Notes under the pieces: generated by a model
What the model saw: only the letters and a program-made list of their open reading frames with translations
The model's database searches: none
Told to the model about the DNA's origin: nothing
Shown: one piece after another, positions 1 to 5,076 of the stretch
Layout: each line of letters opens with the position of its first letter
Position numbering within the stretch: position 1 is the first letter of the stretch
Made by a program: the position numbers and the translations under genes
DNA from: Acidobacteriota bacterium
Lineage (GTDB): Bacteria; Acidobacteriota; Terriglobia; Terriglobales; Acidobacteriaceae
NCBI GenBank assembly: GCA_021778875.1
Contig: JAJYBT010000165.1
Coordinates: 1 to 6,312, forward strand
Direction of reading: 5' to 3'
Length of the DNA: 6,312 nucleotides

Positions 1-37
1 GCGGAAAGAGCACCTCAATTCAACTGATTGCGAACCG

Positions 38-202
38 ATGGCAACCGCCTGTAAACATCCCAGGGTACGAATTGTGTCCCGGCACGAAGACGCGGAGTTT
101 GTCGAGTGCCTTGAATGTGGCGAAGTTTTTGATTCGGACGAATTTAACGATATGGCGATTGAGGAAACCGCCAGCGAGGAAGACGTCGCGGAGAAGGACT
201 GA
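38..202 (+). CDS. Small acidic zinc-ribbon protein, possibly 5'-truncated
   Basis: From the ATG at 38 this encodes 54 residues. It carries a C5-x-H7 pair and a C24-x2-C27 pair, a spacing that suits a small zinc-binding ribbon, followed by a strongly acidic tail (many Glu and Asp from residue 31 to the end). No catalytic motif is visible, so a nucleic-acid or protein interaction role is only inference. The start is uncertain: there is no Shine-Dalgarno sequence close to the ATG, and the frame stays open to the left edge of the window, so the gene may begin outside it. It converges on pgsA, with the two stop codons about 80 bp apart. Similar short Cys-rich acidic proteins occur as hypothetical genes in Acidobacteria, as far as I can recall; I do not recognise a named family. 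Confidence 0.6.
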   Translation: MATACKHPRVRIVSRHEDAEFVECLECGEVFDSDEFNDMAIEETASEEDVAEKD

Positions 203-245
203 AGACACCCGGAAAACTCTGTCCTATTGCTCCTGAATCACTCGA

Positions 246-276
246 CGCCGCCAATTCATTGCGGGGCGCGGCGGCG
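246..276. terminator. GC-rich hairpin between convergent genes, possible bidirectional terminator
   Basis: A perfect 7-bp inverted repeat (CGCCGCC at 246-252, GGCGGCG at 270-276) with a 17-base loop lies between the convergent stops at 202 and 285. On the + strand it is followed by a G-rich run and then TATTTTGTT, a poor T tract. There is no T tract on the - strand. The position fits a shared terminator; the structure itself is only moderately convincing because the region is GC-rich. Confidence 0.3.
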
Positions 277-284
277 GGCGGGGG

Positions 285-884
285 CTATTTTGTTCCGGGG
301 TCGGTGTTGGCGGGCGCGGCCGGTGAGCGGCGCGCCACGAGCCAGGCATAATGCAGGCCCGAGGCAACGGTAAGCGCAATGGTGGCATTGAGCGCGACTG
401 ACCGCAGGACCACCACCCAGGGCGCATGGTTGAACTGATGCAGCATCACCACGGCTACGGCCGTGATCTGGGTGAGGGTGTTGGCCTTGCCAAAGATGCT
501 GGGAAAGAACTCCCGACGCCCCGCGGCGGCATACAGAATGGCAGAAACCAGCAGGATGCCTACATCCCTGCCCAGCACCAGCACTGTGATATGCGCTGGA
601 ATCAGGCCTTTATACATGAGCACCACAAAGAGCGTGCTCAGCAGCAGCTTGTCGGCCACGGGGTCAAGGTAGAGCCCCAGCATGGTGCGCTGCTTAAGGA
701 GGCGAGCCAGCAGACCGTCAAGGGCATCGGTGACCCCGGCGGCAATAAAGAGGACAAAACTCACCTCGAAACGGTTGTCCAGGACAGTGGAAACCAGGAA
801 CGGTGCCAGGCAGATGCGCGCTAATGTGAGAAGGTTCGGAGCATTGCGGAGCGGATTCAGTCGCGTAAGCCAGGCGTCTGTCAT
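285..884 (-). CDS. pgsA: CDP-diacylglycerol--glycerol-3-phosphate 3-phosphatidyltransferase
   Basis: Encodes a 199-residue integral membrane enzyme of the CDP-alcohol phosphotransferase family. It makes phosphatidylglycerophosphate from CDP-diacylglycerol and glycerol-3-phosphate, the committed step to phosphatidylglycerol and cardiolipin. The family signature D-x2-DG-x2-AR-x8-G-x3-D-x3-D is complete, in the segment DALDGLLAR...GLYLDPVAD at about residues 50-75. The N-terminal segment NAPNLLTLARI is typical of PgsA, and several hydrophobic segments follow, consistent with about six membrane helices. I chose the ATG at 884 because it places NAPNLLTLARI near residue 15, as usual in the family; the frame stays open to an ATG at 965, but that extension is basic and unlike PgsA. 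No strong ribosome binding site precedes either start. Related phosphatidyltransferases such as phosphatidylserine synthase share the signature, but the N-terminus and length favour PgsA. Confidence 0.9.
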   Translation of the reverse strand: MTDAWLTRLNPLRNAPNLLTLARICLAPFLVSTVLDNRFEVSFVLFIAAGVTDALDGLLARLLKQRTMLGLYLDPVADKLLLSTLFVVLMYKGLIPAHITVLVLGRDVGILLVSAILYAAAGRREFFPSIFGKANTLTQITAVAVVMLHQFNHAPWVVVLRSVALNATIALTVASGLHYAWLVARRSPAAPANTDPGTK

Positions 885-1099
885 AAGACGTTCAAAGCCA
901 GATGCTTGCCGCGTTCGCTCTCCGCTACGAGCGACCCTGCCGACCTTGCGACAGGCCCGATGCAAACAGTGGCCATTCCCCCTCTGAGCGCATGAGAGCC
1001 GGTCTGCCGCACCATTGCCGCCCAGCGGCCCGACAACCGGAACGCGTCGTCAGACACCGATGGTACAGCATCGCCACGCTGGCAGAACAGAGCGGCAAC

Positions 1100-1128
1100 T
1101 TTTCCCGCCGCCTCGATCCTGTTAAACT
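1100..1128 (+). promoter_or_regulatory. Possible tRNA-Val promoter
   Basis: TAAACT at 1123-1128 resembles a -10 hexamer (4 of 6), with a weak TTTTCC at 1100-1105 in the -35 position after a 17-bp spacer. Transcription would begin around 1135, about 10 bases before the mature tRNA 5' end. The rest of 885-1144 contains no convincing gene. The call rests mainly on position. Confidence 0.3.
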
Positions 1129-1144
1129 ACCTTTGGTGCAGCAT

Positions 1145-1221
1145 AGGCGCGTAGCTCAGTTGGTTAGAGCGCTTCCTTGACACGGAAGAGGTCGCTGGTT
1201 CGAATCCAGTCGTGCCTACCA
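1145..1221 (+). tRNA. tRNA-Val (anticodon GAC)
   Basis: A complete 77-base cloverleaf can be folded by eye. The acceptor stem is AGGCGCG with CGTGCCT (one G-U pair). The D stem is GCTC/GAGC with a 9-base loop. The anticodon stem CTTCC/GGAAG encloses the loop TTGACAC, giving anticodon GAC at 1179-1181, which reads GUC and GUU valine codons. The variable loop has five bases, and the T stem GCTGG/CCAGT encloses TTCGAAT. The discriminator is A and the CCA end is encoded (1219-1221). The first pair is A1-U72 rather than the more usual G-C. The integrase gene ends 76 bp downstream and points at the tRNA, which marks this tRNA as the likely integration target. Confidence 0.97.
1180..1221 (+). other. 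Putative attachment-site core (att) within the tRNA 3' half
   Basis: Tyrosine integrases commonly recombine within the 3' half of a tRNA gene, and the incoming element restores that end. Here the integrase gene lies immediately beyond the intact tRNA 3' end, with an AT-rich spacer from 1222 to 1297, so one element boundary should lie inside or at the end of the tRNA. The exact crossover cannot be set because the other copy of the repeat is not in this window. The interval given covers the anticodon loop through CCA as the usual range. Two CCCAAC copies (1275-1280 and 1287-1292) in the spacer could be integrase arm sites, but that is a guess. Confidence 0.5.
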
Positions 1222-1297
1222 TTTATTTTCAATAACTTAGCTCGTAATTTCCATTTGTTTCCTCCTCCTTTCAGCCCAACATTCAACCCAACTGCAC

Positions 1298-2515
1298 CTA
1301 AGCCACACTCTTTGCAACTTTGATGGCCTCCAGGAATTTCCCCTGGGTCGCCACCTGGGTCGCATTGACCCGGTGGATGTAGCGCGCCGTCGTGGTTGGT
1401 TTCGCGTGCCGCAGCATGCTCTGAATCACCGGCAGGCTGACGTTGCTTTCGGCAAAGTAGGTCGCCAGGGAATGCCGCAGGTTGTGCCATCCGAAACGGC
1501 CGCGGTATCCAGCCGGGATCACCCCCGCCTTGACGGCCGCAGGCCTCAGATAATCCTGGCCCGCTACCCCGGCAGAGCGCGGCGTTCTTCCCTTCGTTAG
1601 GTTTGAAGCGAAGACCCAGTCGGTTTCGCGATGGTACATACTTTCCCGGCGCCAGGCGCGAAGGGCTCGGGCAAGATCAGGATGCATGGCAACCTGCGTC
1701 ATACTCTCCTTCGTCTTCCCTGCGGTTTCCCTGCCCTTGGACCAGCCGCGTCGGATATGGATCTCTCCGCGCTTCCAGTCAATGTCCCGCCACTTCAACC
1801 CGAAGGCCTCCTCGGGCCTCAGACCCGTGGCCGCGTGGAGAAGGGCGAGCGTCCATTCCAGACGTGTCTCAGATCTGTCGAGCACATTCAGAATCACGAT
1901 CATCTGCGCCGGAGTGACCACCACGGCCTCGTAGTTGGTGCCCGTTTCGCACCGGGCCAGGAGCACCGGGTTCGTTGGTCTGCCGTCGTTGTCGACGGCA
2001 GCCGGAATGAGTTCGTGGCGCTGCGCGTGTTTGAAGACCTGCGACATGACGGACTTGAGCTTCGAGACCGATGCCCAGGACAGAGGTTTGCGCCGCTTCC
2101 CCTGCGGGGTGGAAATCAGCGCCTCAAACCAGGCCTCGAGTTCCAGAGGCCGGATCTCCGCAGCTTCCATTTCACCCCAGCGGGGAAGGATCCAGCGATC
2201 GAGGAGTGTCTCGACGGTTTCCGAGGTCTCCTCCGCCTTCACGCCGATGCCCGAGCGCTTCCGGAGCTCGCGCGCTCGGAAGTGCTCGGCCAGCTGTCGG
2301 AACGTGGGCTTGCCGCCCACGTTCCAGTTGTTGTCAAGACCGAGGCGTCCGACTTCTCGCCACGCGGCATTCTTTGAGTCGCCAATGTCTTTCACCAGGC
2401 CGATTACCCGGGTGTTCTCGACATGTGCGCCGTCCGAAGGCCGCGTGGTCTGAAAGCGGTAAACCCAAGTCATTCCGTTTGCCCGCATCTTCTTTGATAC
2501 CGTCCCTTTAGCCAA
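1298..2515 (-). CDS. Tyrosine recombinase / phage-type integrase
   Basis: A 405-residue site-specific recombinase, full length for tRNA-targeting integrases, expected to insert and excise the element at tRNA-Val. The catalytic residues are all visible: Arg233 in ATGLRPEE, a beta-hairpin lysine in AGKTKES (Lys267 or Lys269), His344 and Arg347 in HNLRH, His370 in LRHAKPTTTARY, and nucleophile Tyr379. The N-terminal half has the core-binding helical region (about residues 95-170) preceded by an arm-binding-like segment. The start is TTG at 2515, chosen because a strong AGAGGAGA ribosome binding site lies 7 nt upstream (2523-2530); an ATG at codon 10 lacks this support. The gene overlaps the excisionase-like gene upstream by 8 nt, implying translational coupling, and is the last gene of its operon. 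It appears intact, so the element may still be mobile if its other end survives. Confidence 0.95.
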   Translation of the reverse strand: MAKGTVSKKMRANGMTWVYRFQTTRPSDGAHVENTRVIGLVKDIGDSKNAAWREVGRLGLDNNWNVGGKPTFRQLAEHFRARELRKRSGIGVKAEETSETVETLLDRWILPRWGEMEAAEIRPLELEAWFEALISTPQGKRRKPLSWASVSKLKSVMSQVFKHAQRHELIPAAVDNDGRPTNPVLLARCETGTNYEAVVVTPAQMIVILNVLDRSETRLEWTLALLHAATGLRPEEAFGLKWRDIDWKRGEIHIRRGWSKGRETAGKTKESMTQVAMHPDLARALRAWRRESMYHRETDWVFASNLTKGRTPRSAGVAGQDYLRPAAVKAGVIPAGYRGRFGWHNLRHSLATYFAESNVSLPVIQSMLRHAKPTTTARYIHRVNATQVATQGKFLEAIKVAKSVA

Positions 2516-2963
2516 GTCGATTTCTCCTCTTGGTTCCAGGAACTGCCACAGGAATGTTAGCAGCGGACGGGGGCTTGTGCGCGGTCATTGTTTCGGCGAT
2601 CTCCGATATCCGGAAGCGCCAGGTCCTGCGTTTGCCGCGACCGATCGGGTGTGCAGGCAGCTGCCCGGCGCGGGCCAACTCCTGCACGCGCCTCGGCTCA
2701 ATGCCAAGGAACCTGCCGACAACCTCAGCATCGACAAACGGCTCAAGCCCGCCGAAGTCATCTTCCACCTGGTGCGCCGGTGAGACGCCCTGGTCAATCG
2801 CGGCCTTCCTGTCTTGCTGTGGCGTAGCAAGCCTCGGGATCAGAGGAATCACGTTGGGTTCGAGGTTGGGCTCAGCCGAGCTGAGCGTGGAACGAGAGGA
2901 CCGCCGGAACGACCGCTGAGTCGTCGGCTCCTCCGCAGGATCGAGCGCTGTTTGATGCAACAT
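2508..2963 (-). CDS. Excisionase-like helix-turn-helix DNA-binding protein
   Basis: A 151-residue protein. Residues 75-125 form a helix-turn-helix domain of the excisionase/MerR-like type: FVDAEVVGRFLGIEPRRVQ is followed by LARAGQLPAHPIGRGKRRTWRF, a pattern in which a basic wing precedes the final helix. Residues 1-70 look disordered (rich in Ser, Pro, Arg, Gln), and the tail after 125 is basic. Simple excisionases are usually much shorter, so the long N-terminus is unusual. The ATG at 2963 has a strong AAGGAG site 6 nt upstream (2970-2975). The stop overlaps the integrase start by 8 nt, and the start directly follows the TAG of the small ORF upstream. Location beside the integrase suggests a role as a recombination directionality factor or a regulator of integrase expression. 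That role is inferred; the domain itself is clear. Confidence 0.8.
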   Translation of the reverse strand: MLHQTALDPAEEPTTQRSFRRSSRSTLSSAEPNLEPNVIPLIPRLATPQQDRKAAIDQGVSPAHQVEDDFGGLEPFVDAEVVGRFLGIEPRRVQELARAGQLPAHPIGRGKRRTWRFRISEIAETMTAHKPPSAANIPVAVPGTKRRNRLG

Positions 2964-3209
2964 CTAGTTCTCCTTGAACAGCCGACTATGCCGGCCGCCG
3001 AAGCAGAGAGGTGAACCCCTTGGCTTCGAATTCCAGGATCGGTGCTGCTTTGTTGACATCGGGATTGGCCTTTCCGCAAGGAGTTGTCTCCTTGCTGTTG
3101 AACATCCAAAAAACTCAATGCGTTCTGCATCGCCAGCGCAGGGAGTGTTTGCCGGGATGGAACCCCTAAGGCTGTCTTGCTTGATCGTCACGTCATCTCT
3201 AGTAGCCAT
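2964..3209 (-). CDS. Small unknown ORF linking regulator and excisionase-like gene
   Basis: An 81-residue frame. I do not recognise it: the composition is basic, with no clear domain or membrane segment. Its support is positional. Its ATG lies inside the last codons of the upstream winged-helix gene (11-nt overlap), and its TAG is immediately followed by the ATG of the excisionase-like gene. That would make a continuous chain of coupled reading frames. Against it, the only purine run before the ATG (GAAGG) touches the start codon, and third-position GC is lower than in the neighbours. An internal ATG at codon 51 (3059) has GGAAAGG nine bases upstream and would give a 31-residue product. A perfect hairpin (3076-3095) lies within the frame. 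It could be a leader-type ORF whose translation matters more than its product, or simply untranslated spacer. Confidence 0.4.
   Translation of the reverse strand: MATRDDVTIKQDSLRGSIPANTPCAGDAERIEFFGCSTARRQLLAERPIPMSTKQHRSWNSKPRGSPLCFGGRHSRLFKEN
3076..3095 (-). promoter_or_regulatory. Perfect RNA hairpin with anti-Shine-Dalgarno arm in the integrase operon
   Basis: On the leftward transcript GCAAGGAG and CTCCTTGC pair perfectly around a 4-base loop (ACAA). It is not followed by a U tract, so it is not a normal terminator. The 3' arm CUCCUUG is also perfectly complementary (7 bp) to CAAGGAG at 2970-2976, the ribosome binding site of the excisionase-like gene, so two mutually exclusive foldings are possible. 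The palindrome might instead be a protein operator. Confidence 0.45.
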
Positions 3210-3729
3210 CCTTCAAATAGGTGCTGAACTCTTCGAGTAACTGCTCTTCGAATCCCCGGCGGCGGTCTTCGTACTTCTCGCGCAGCTGCGCGTGGATCTC
3301 GATCGGCGTGAACCGGCGTTGTATGGCCGTCCACGCCTGTGGTGCTCGCCGAGGCTGCCGCATGGAGGCTGCGCTGCGCAGGAAGTCAGCAGCACGCGAG
3401 GTATCCGCCATCCAGAGCGCCACCGTGGCGCTGCGCAGGACGGACTCGACCTCACGCGTGGGGTCGAGGCACTGGGGCCATTCGTTCAGGAGAAACTCTT
3501 CGCCAGCCTCCGTCACTGCCATGTCACGGCGACCACGCTTGGTGCCAGCCGAGCGGCTCAGAAGTCCCTGCGCCTCCAAATGGCCAAGCACGCCTTTGAC
3601 GCTGCCGGGTTGCAGACCTGCTTCCTGCTGGAGGGCGTACAGGGTCCGCAAGCCGCCGCGTGCGATTGCCGCCATGAGAAATATCTCCATCGGGCCGATT
3701 TCGCGAGTTTGTGTACTAGTCTTAACCAT
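3199..3729 (-). CDS. PadR-like winged-helix transcriptional regulator, first copy
   Basis: A 176-residue protein with a winged helix-turn-helix at about residues 14-82. The order is a first helix MEIFLMAAIARGG, the segment LYALQQEAGLQPGSVKGVLGHLEAQGLL containing the recognition helix, and a wing around GRRDMAVTEAGEEF. This is the PadR-like layout; a MarR-type assignment is possible. The C-terminal half is helical and charged, and may serve in dimerisation or sensing. It is a clear paralogue of the gene at 4034-4609, including a shared region after the domain (FLRSAAS here, FLKQSAA there). It heads the operon that ends with the integrase and is therefore a candidate regulator of recombination. 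The ATG at 3729 lacks a Shine-Dalgarno sequence, but a good promoter ends 6 nt before it, suggesting a leaderless mRNA. Its stop overlaps the next ORF by 11 nt. Confidence 0.85.
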   Translation of the reverse strand: MVKTSTQTREIGPMEIFLMAAIARGGLRTLYALQQEAGLQPGSVKGVLGHLEAQGLLSRSAGTKRGRRDMAVTEAGEEFLLNEWPQCLDPTREVESVLRSATVALWMADTSRAADFLRSAASMRQPRRAPQAWTAIQRRFTPIEIHAQLREKYEDRRRGFEEQLLEEFSTYLKDGY

Positions 3730-3735
3730 GTTGCA

Positions 3736-3764
3736 AATATATCACAACCTCTCATATTTCCCAA
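3736..3764 (-). promoter_or_regulatory. Promoter of the regulator-integrase operon, with overlapping inverted repeat
   Basis: Reading leftward, TTGGGA (3764-3759) and TATATT (3741-3736) are separated by 17 bp, matching sigma-70 consensus at 4 of 6 and 5 of 6 positions. The start codon lies 6 nt beyond the -10, so transcription should begin at or next to the A of ATG. An inverted repeat, AAATAT (3735-3740) and ATATTT (3754-3759), overlaps both promoter elements and is a plausible operator for autoregulation. Confidence 0.6.
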
Positions 3765-4033
3765 TGCGTGCAAAGAAGAAATGTTCAATTAGGCTGATGC
3801 GGCGGGCAGGTTAGGAATCAATGGTCCTAATCAACCAGTTAATTTTCATTAACTTATGTCATTGAGCCCTTATCAATTCGCGCCGTGGGCGTCGACTGCG
3901 CACTGGACAACATTGTTCGGAAGACCGCCGGTGGGGGACACCTCCGGGCATCCGGGCACAGATGTCTGGCCGGGAGCCAGCCACTGAGACCGAATCCCCG
4001 CACGGGCCTTTTGGAACAGGCTGCCGCCGGCCT
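3765..4033. other. Intergenic region between the two regulators, with tandem inverted repeats
   Basis: No convincing gene lies between the 3' end of the second regulator and the promoter of the first. The half next to the promoter is AT-rich and holds two adjacent inverted repeats. One is TTAGGA (3811-3816) with TCCTAA (3825-3830), 8-base loop. The other is GTTAAT (3838-3843) with ATTAAC (3848-3853), 4-base loop. These could be regulator-binding sites or RNA hairpins. From about 3880 to 4033 the sequence is GC-rich and shows only a short stem, CTGGC/GCCAG at 3966-3980, without a T tract. Confidence 0.5.
3792..3807 (+). repeat. 16-bp exact direct repeat, copy 1
   Basis: GGCTGATGCGGCGGGC occurs here, in the leader region of the first regulator, and again at 5299-5314 inside the start of the charged-helix gene (codons for LMRRA). 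The match stops at both ends, so it could be a remnant of duplication or chance in GC-rich DNA. Confidence 0.35.
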
Positions 4034-4609
4034 CTAGGACTCGGACCTGTTCCGGTCTGGCTTCTGTGAACTCGCCTTGCTGCGCGGCAGCGCCCTGGCC
4101 ATGGCCAGTGCAGCCGCAGCCTCGCCCTTGACAAGGGCCTTGGCGGACGTGGAACGGAGCCTTCGATACCAGCGCCCGAGCGGCGGAGGAGATGCGGGGC
4201 CTTCCGTCCCTTCTCCTATCTCAATGCCTTCGAGCATCCGCGCTGCTGATTGCTTGAGAAAGTCGCTTGCAAGGCGGCGGTCTTTGCCGACAACCAGCGC
4301 CAGCAGCGCCACGCGCAAGTCTGCATCGAGATCGCCGCAGGGGCCTTCATCGATCAGTTCCCGCCAGCCACTTTTGAGAAAGCGCCGGCCCTCTGCCGTG
4401 ATGCGATGCCCGGTGCGACCGCGCGGGCCAGGCTTGCCGACAGAGACCATGCCCTGCTCAACAAGTCTGCGCAACACGGGAATCGTCGCACCGGGTGAAA
4501 GCCCGGCGGCCTGCTTCAGCTCGTACGGGGTTGCCACACCCTCAGCCAGCAAAGCCAGCACAAAGAGGTCAAGATCGCTGCGGCGGCGCTTGTCACGGGT
4601 CTCAGACAC
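4034..4609 (-). CDS. PadR-like winged-helix transcriptional regulator, second copy
   Basis: A 191-residue protein with a winged helix-turn-helix at about residues 12-80: LDLFVLALLAEGVATPYEL, then LSPGATIPVLRRLVEQGMV as the recognition region, and GPRGRTGHRITAEGRRFL as the wing. It matches the PadR pattern more closely than its paralogue at 3199-3729. A helical stretch (about 95-128) also aligns with that paralogue. The last 60 residues are different: a Gly/Pro linker, then an Ala- and Arg-rich basic tail. The start is GTG at 4609. There is no Shine-Dalgarno sequence, but a TATACT hexamer lies 7 nt upstream, again suggesting leaderless expression. It follows the 89-aa gene by 45 bp on the same strand, so the two may also be cotranscribed. 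Its targets are unknown; the first regulator's promoter, about 300 bp downstream, is a candidate. Confidence 0.82.
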   Translation of the reverse strand: MSETRDKRRRSDLDLFVLALLAEGVATPYELKQAAGLSPGATIPVLRRLVEQGMVSVGKPGPRGRTGHRITAEGRRFLKSGWRELIDEGPCGDLDADLRVALLALVVGKDRRLASDFLKQSAARMLEGIEIGEGTEGPASPPPLGRWYRRLRSTSAKALVKGEAAAALAMARALPRSKASSQKPDRNRSES

Positions 4610-4616
4610 GTACGCC

Positions 4617-4622
4617 AGTATA
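4617..4622 (-). promoter_or_regulatory. Candidate -10 element for the second regulator
   Basis: TATACT on the leftward strand matches the -10 consensus at 5 of 6 positions, and the GTG start codon begins 7 nt beyond it. No good -35 hexamer is visible at 16-18 bp, so activation or another sigma factor may be needed, or the match may be chance. The GTATAC palindrome overlaps the hexamer. Confidence 0.4.
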
Positions 4623-4654
4623 CGGACTGCGACGCCGAAAGCCGAGTAGCGACC

Positions 4655-4924
4655 TTAAGGCCTGTTCGACCGGCAGCGTTTTTTGACGGCGTACTTGGCC
4701 ATGCACTGATTGACCAGCGCGGACAGGCGATGGACATCCTTGAAGTCGGCCTCCGTGAGTTTCTCCCTGTCCCACAGTTGTTCGAGGTCGCCACCGATCT
4801 CAGCCGGCGTGGGCGGCCAGCTGCGGTAGTTTGCCATCTGCGCCATGGCGATGATGAAGAGAAGGACCTTTGCTGCCGGGGGAAGCTGCTGAAAGGGGAC
4901 GTGGGTGTTCTTGTCATGTTCCAT
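4655..4924 (-). CDS. Unknown 89-residue protein
   Basis: I do not recognise this protein. It has a polar N-terminus, a short hydrophobic stretch at residues 19-31 (KVLLFIIAMAQMA) that looks more like a buried helix than a membrane anchor, an acidic middle (about residues 42-65: GGDLEQLWDREKLTEADFKD), a predicted helix to residue 80, and a basic Arg-rich end. The ATG at 4924 was chosen because the protein-like sequence starts there; there is no Shine-Dalgarno sequence, but a possible promoter ends 6 nt upstream. The gene is divergent from the zinc-ribbon gene at 5077 and precedes the second regulator by 45 bp on the same strand, so it may be a partner or co-regulated accessory of that regulator. 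Confidence 0.6.
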   Translation of the reverse strand: MEHDKNTHVPFQQLPPAAKVLLFIIAMAQMANYRSWPPTPAEIGGDLEQLWDREKLTEADFKDVHRLSALVNQCMAKYAVKKRCRSNRP

Positions 4925-4930
4925 GCTGCA

Positions 4931-4959
4931 AGTGTGAGCGCAGGGCAGCTCCCAGCCAA
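4931..4959 (-). promoter_or_regulatory. Possible promoter of the 89-residue protein gene
   Basis: TTGGCT (4959-4954) and CACACT (4936-4931), read leftward, are 17 bp apart, and the ATG begins 6 nt after the second. The -35 is fair and the -10 poor. The six bases before the ATG (TGCAGC) nearly match those before the first regulator (TGCAAC). GCAAGTGT occurs twice here on the + strand (4928-4935, 4995-5002), possibly an operator pair in the divergent promoter region. Confidence 0.3.
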
Positions 4960-5063
4960 AGAGCTGTGTTGAAGAAACTTCAGCCCTGAACTTCGCAAGT
5001 GTCGCTCGAGGGCAATCCCGATATCAGGGCGGAGATCGTAGAAATATTCGTCTTATCCTCGCC

Positions 5064-5069
5064 TATTCT
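5064..5069 (+). promoter_or_regulatory. Candidate -10 element for the zinc-ribbon gene
   Basis: TATTCT lies 7 nt before the ATG at 5077, and no purine-rich ribosome binding site lies between. No good -35 is seen. An exact 8-bp direct repeat TCTTATCC (5051-5058 and 5069-5076) brackets this hexamer with an 18-bp period, about two helical turns, and may be a binding site. Confidence 0.3.
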
Positions 5070-5076
5070 CTTATCC

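Noticed and set aside
1164..1490. Leftward open frame running through the tRNA antisense strand
   Set aside because: It overlaps the integrase in another frame, and its end is the reverse of the tRNA sequence, a common false ORF.
1631..2377. Long rightward open frame of 248 codons opposite the integrase
   Set aside because: It is antisense to an integrase with all catalytic residues, has no recognisable domain, and arises from the high third-position GC of the real gene.
2849..3130. Leftward 93-codon frame over the small ORF and excisionase-like start
   Set aside because: It overlaps the excisionase-like gene in a different frame and is rich in Ser and Arg with no domain; the AAGGAG with a TTG in this frame lies within the hairpin stem.
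3966..3980. Stem CTGGC/GCCAG as a terminator for the second regulator
   Set aside because: Only five base pairs and no T tract on either strand.
4516..4998. Leftward 160-codon frame overlapping the 89-residue gene and the second regulator
   Set aside because: Its composition is Ser/Arg/Thr-rich shadow-like sequence and it runs into a better supported regulator gene.
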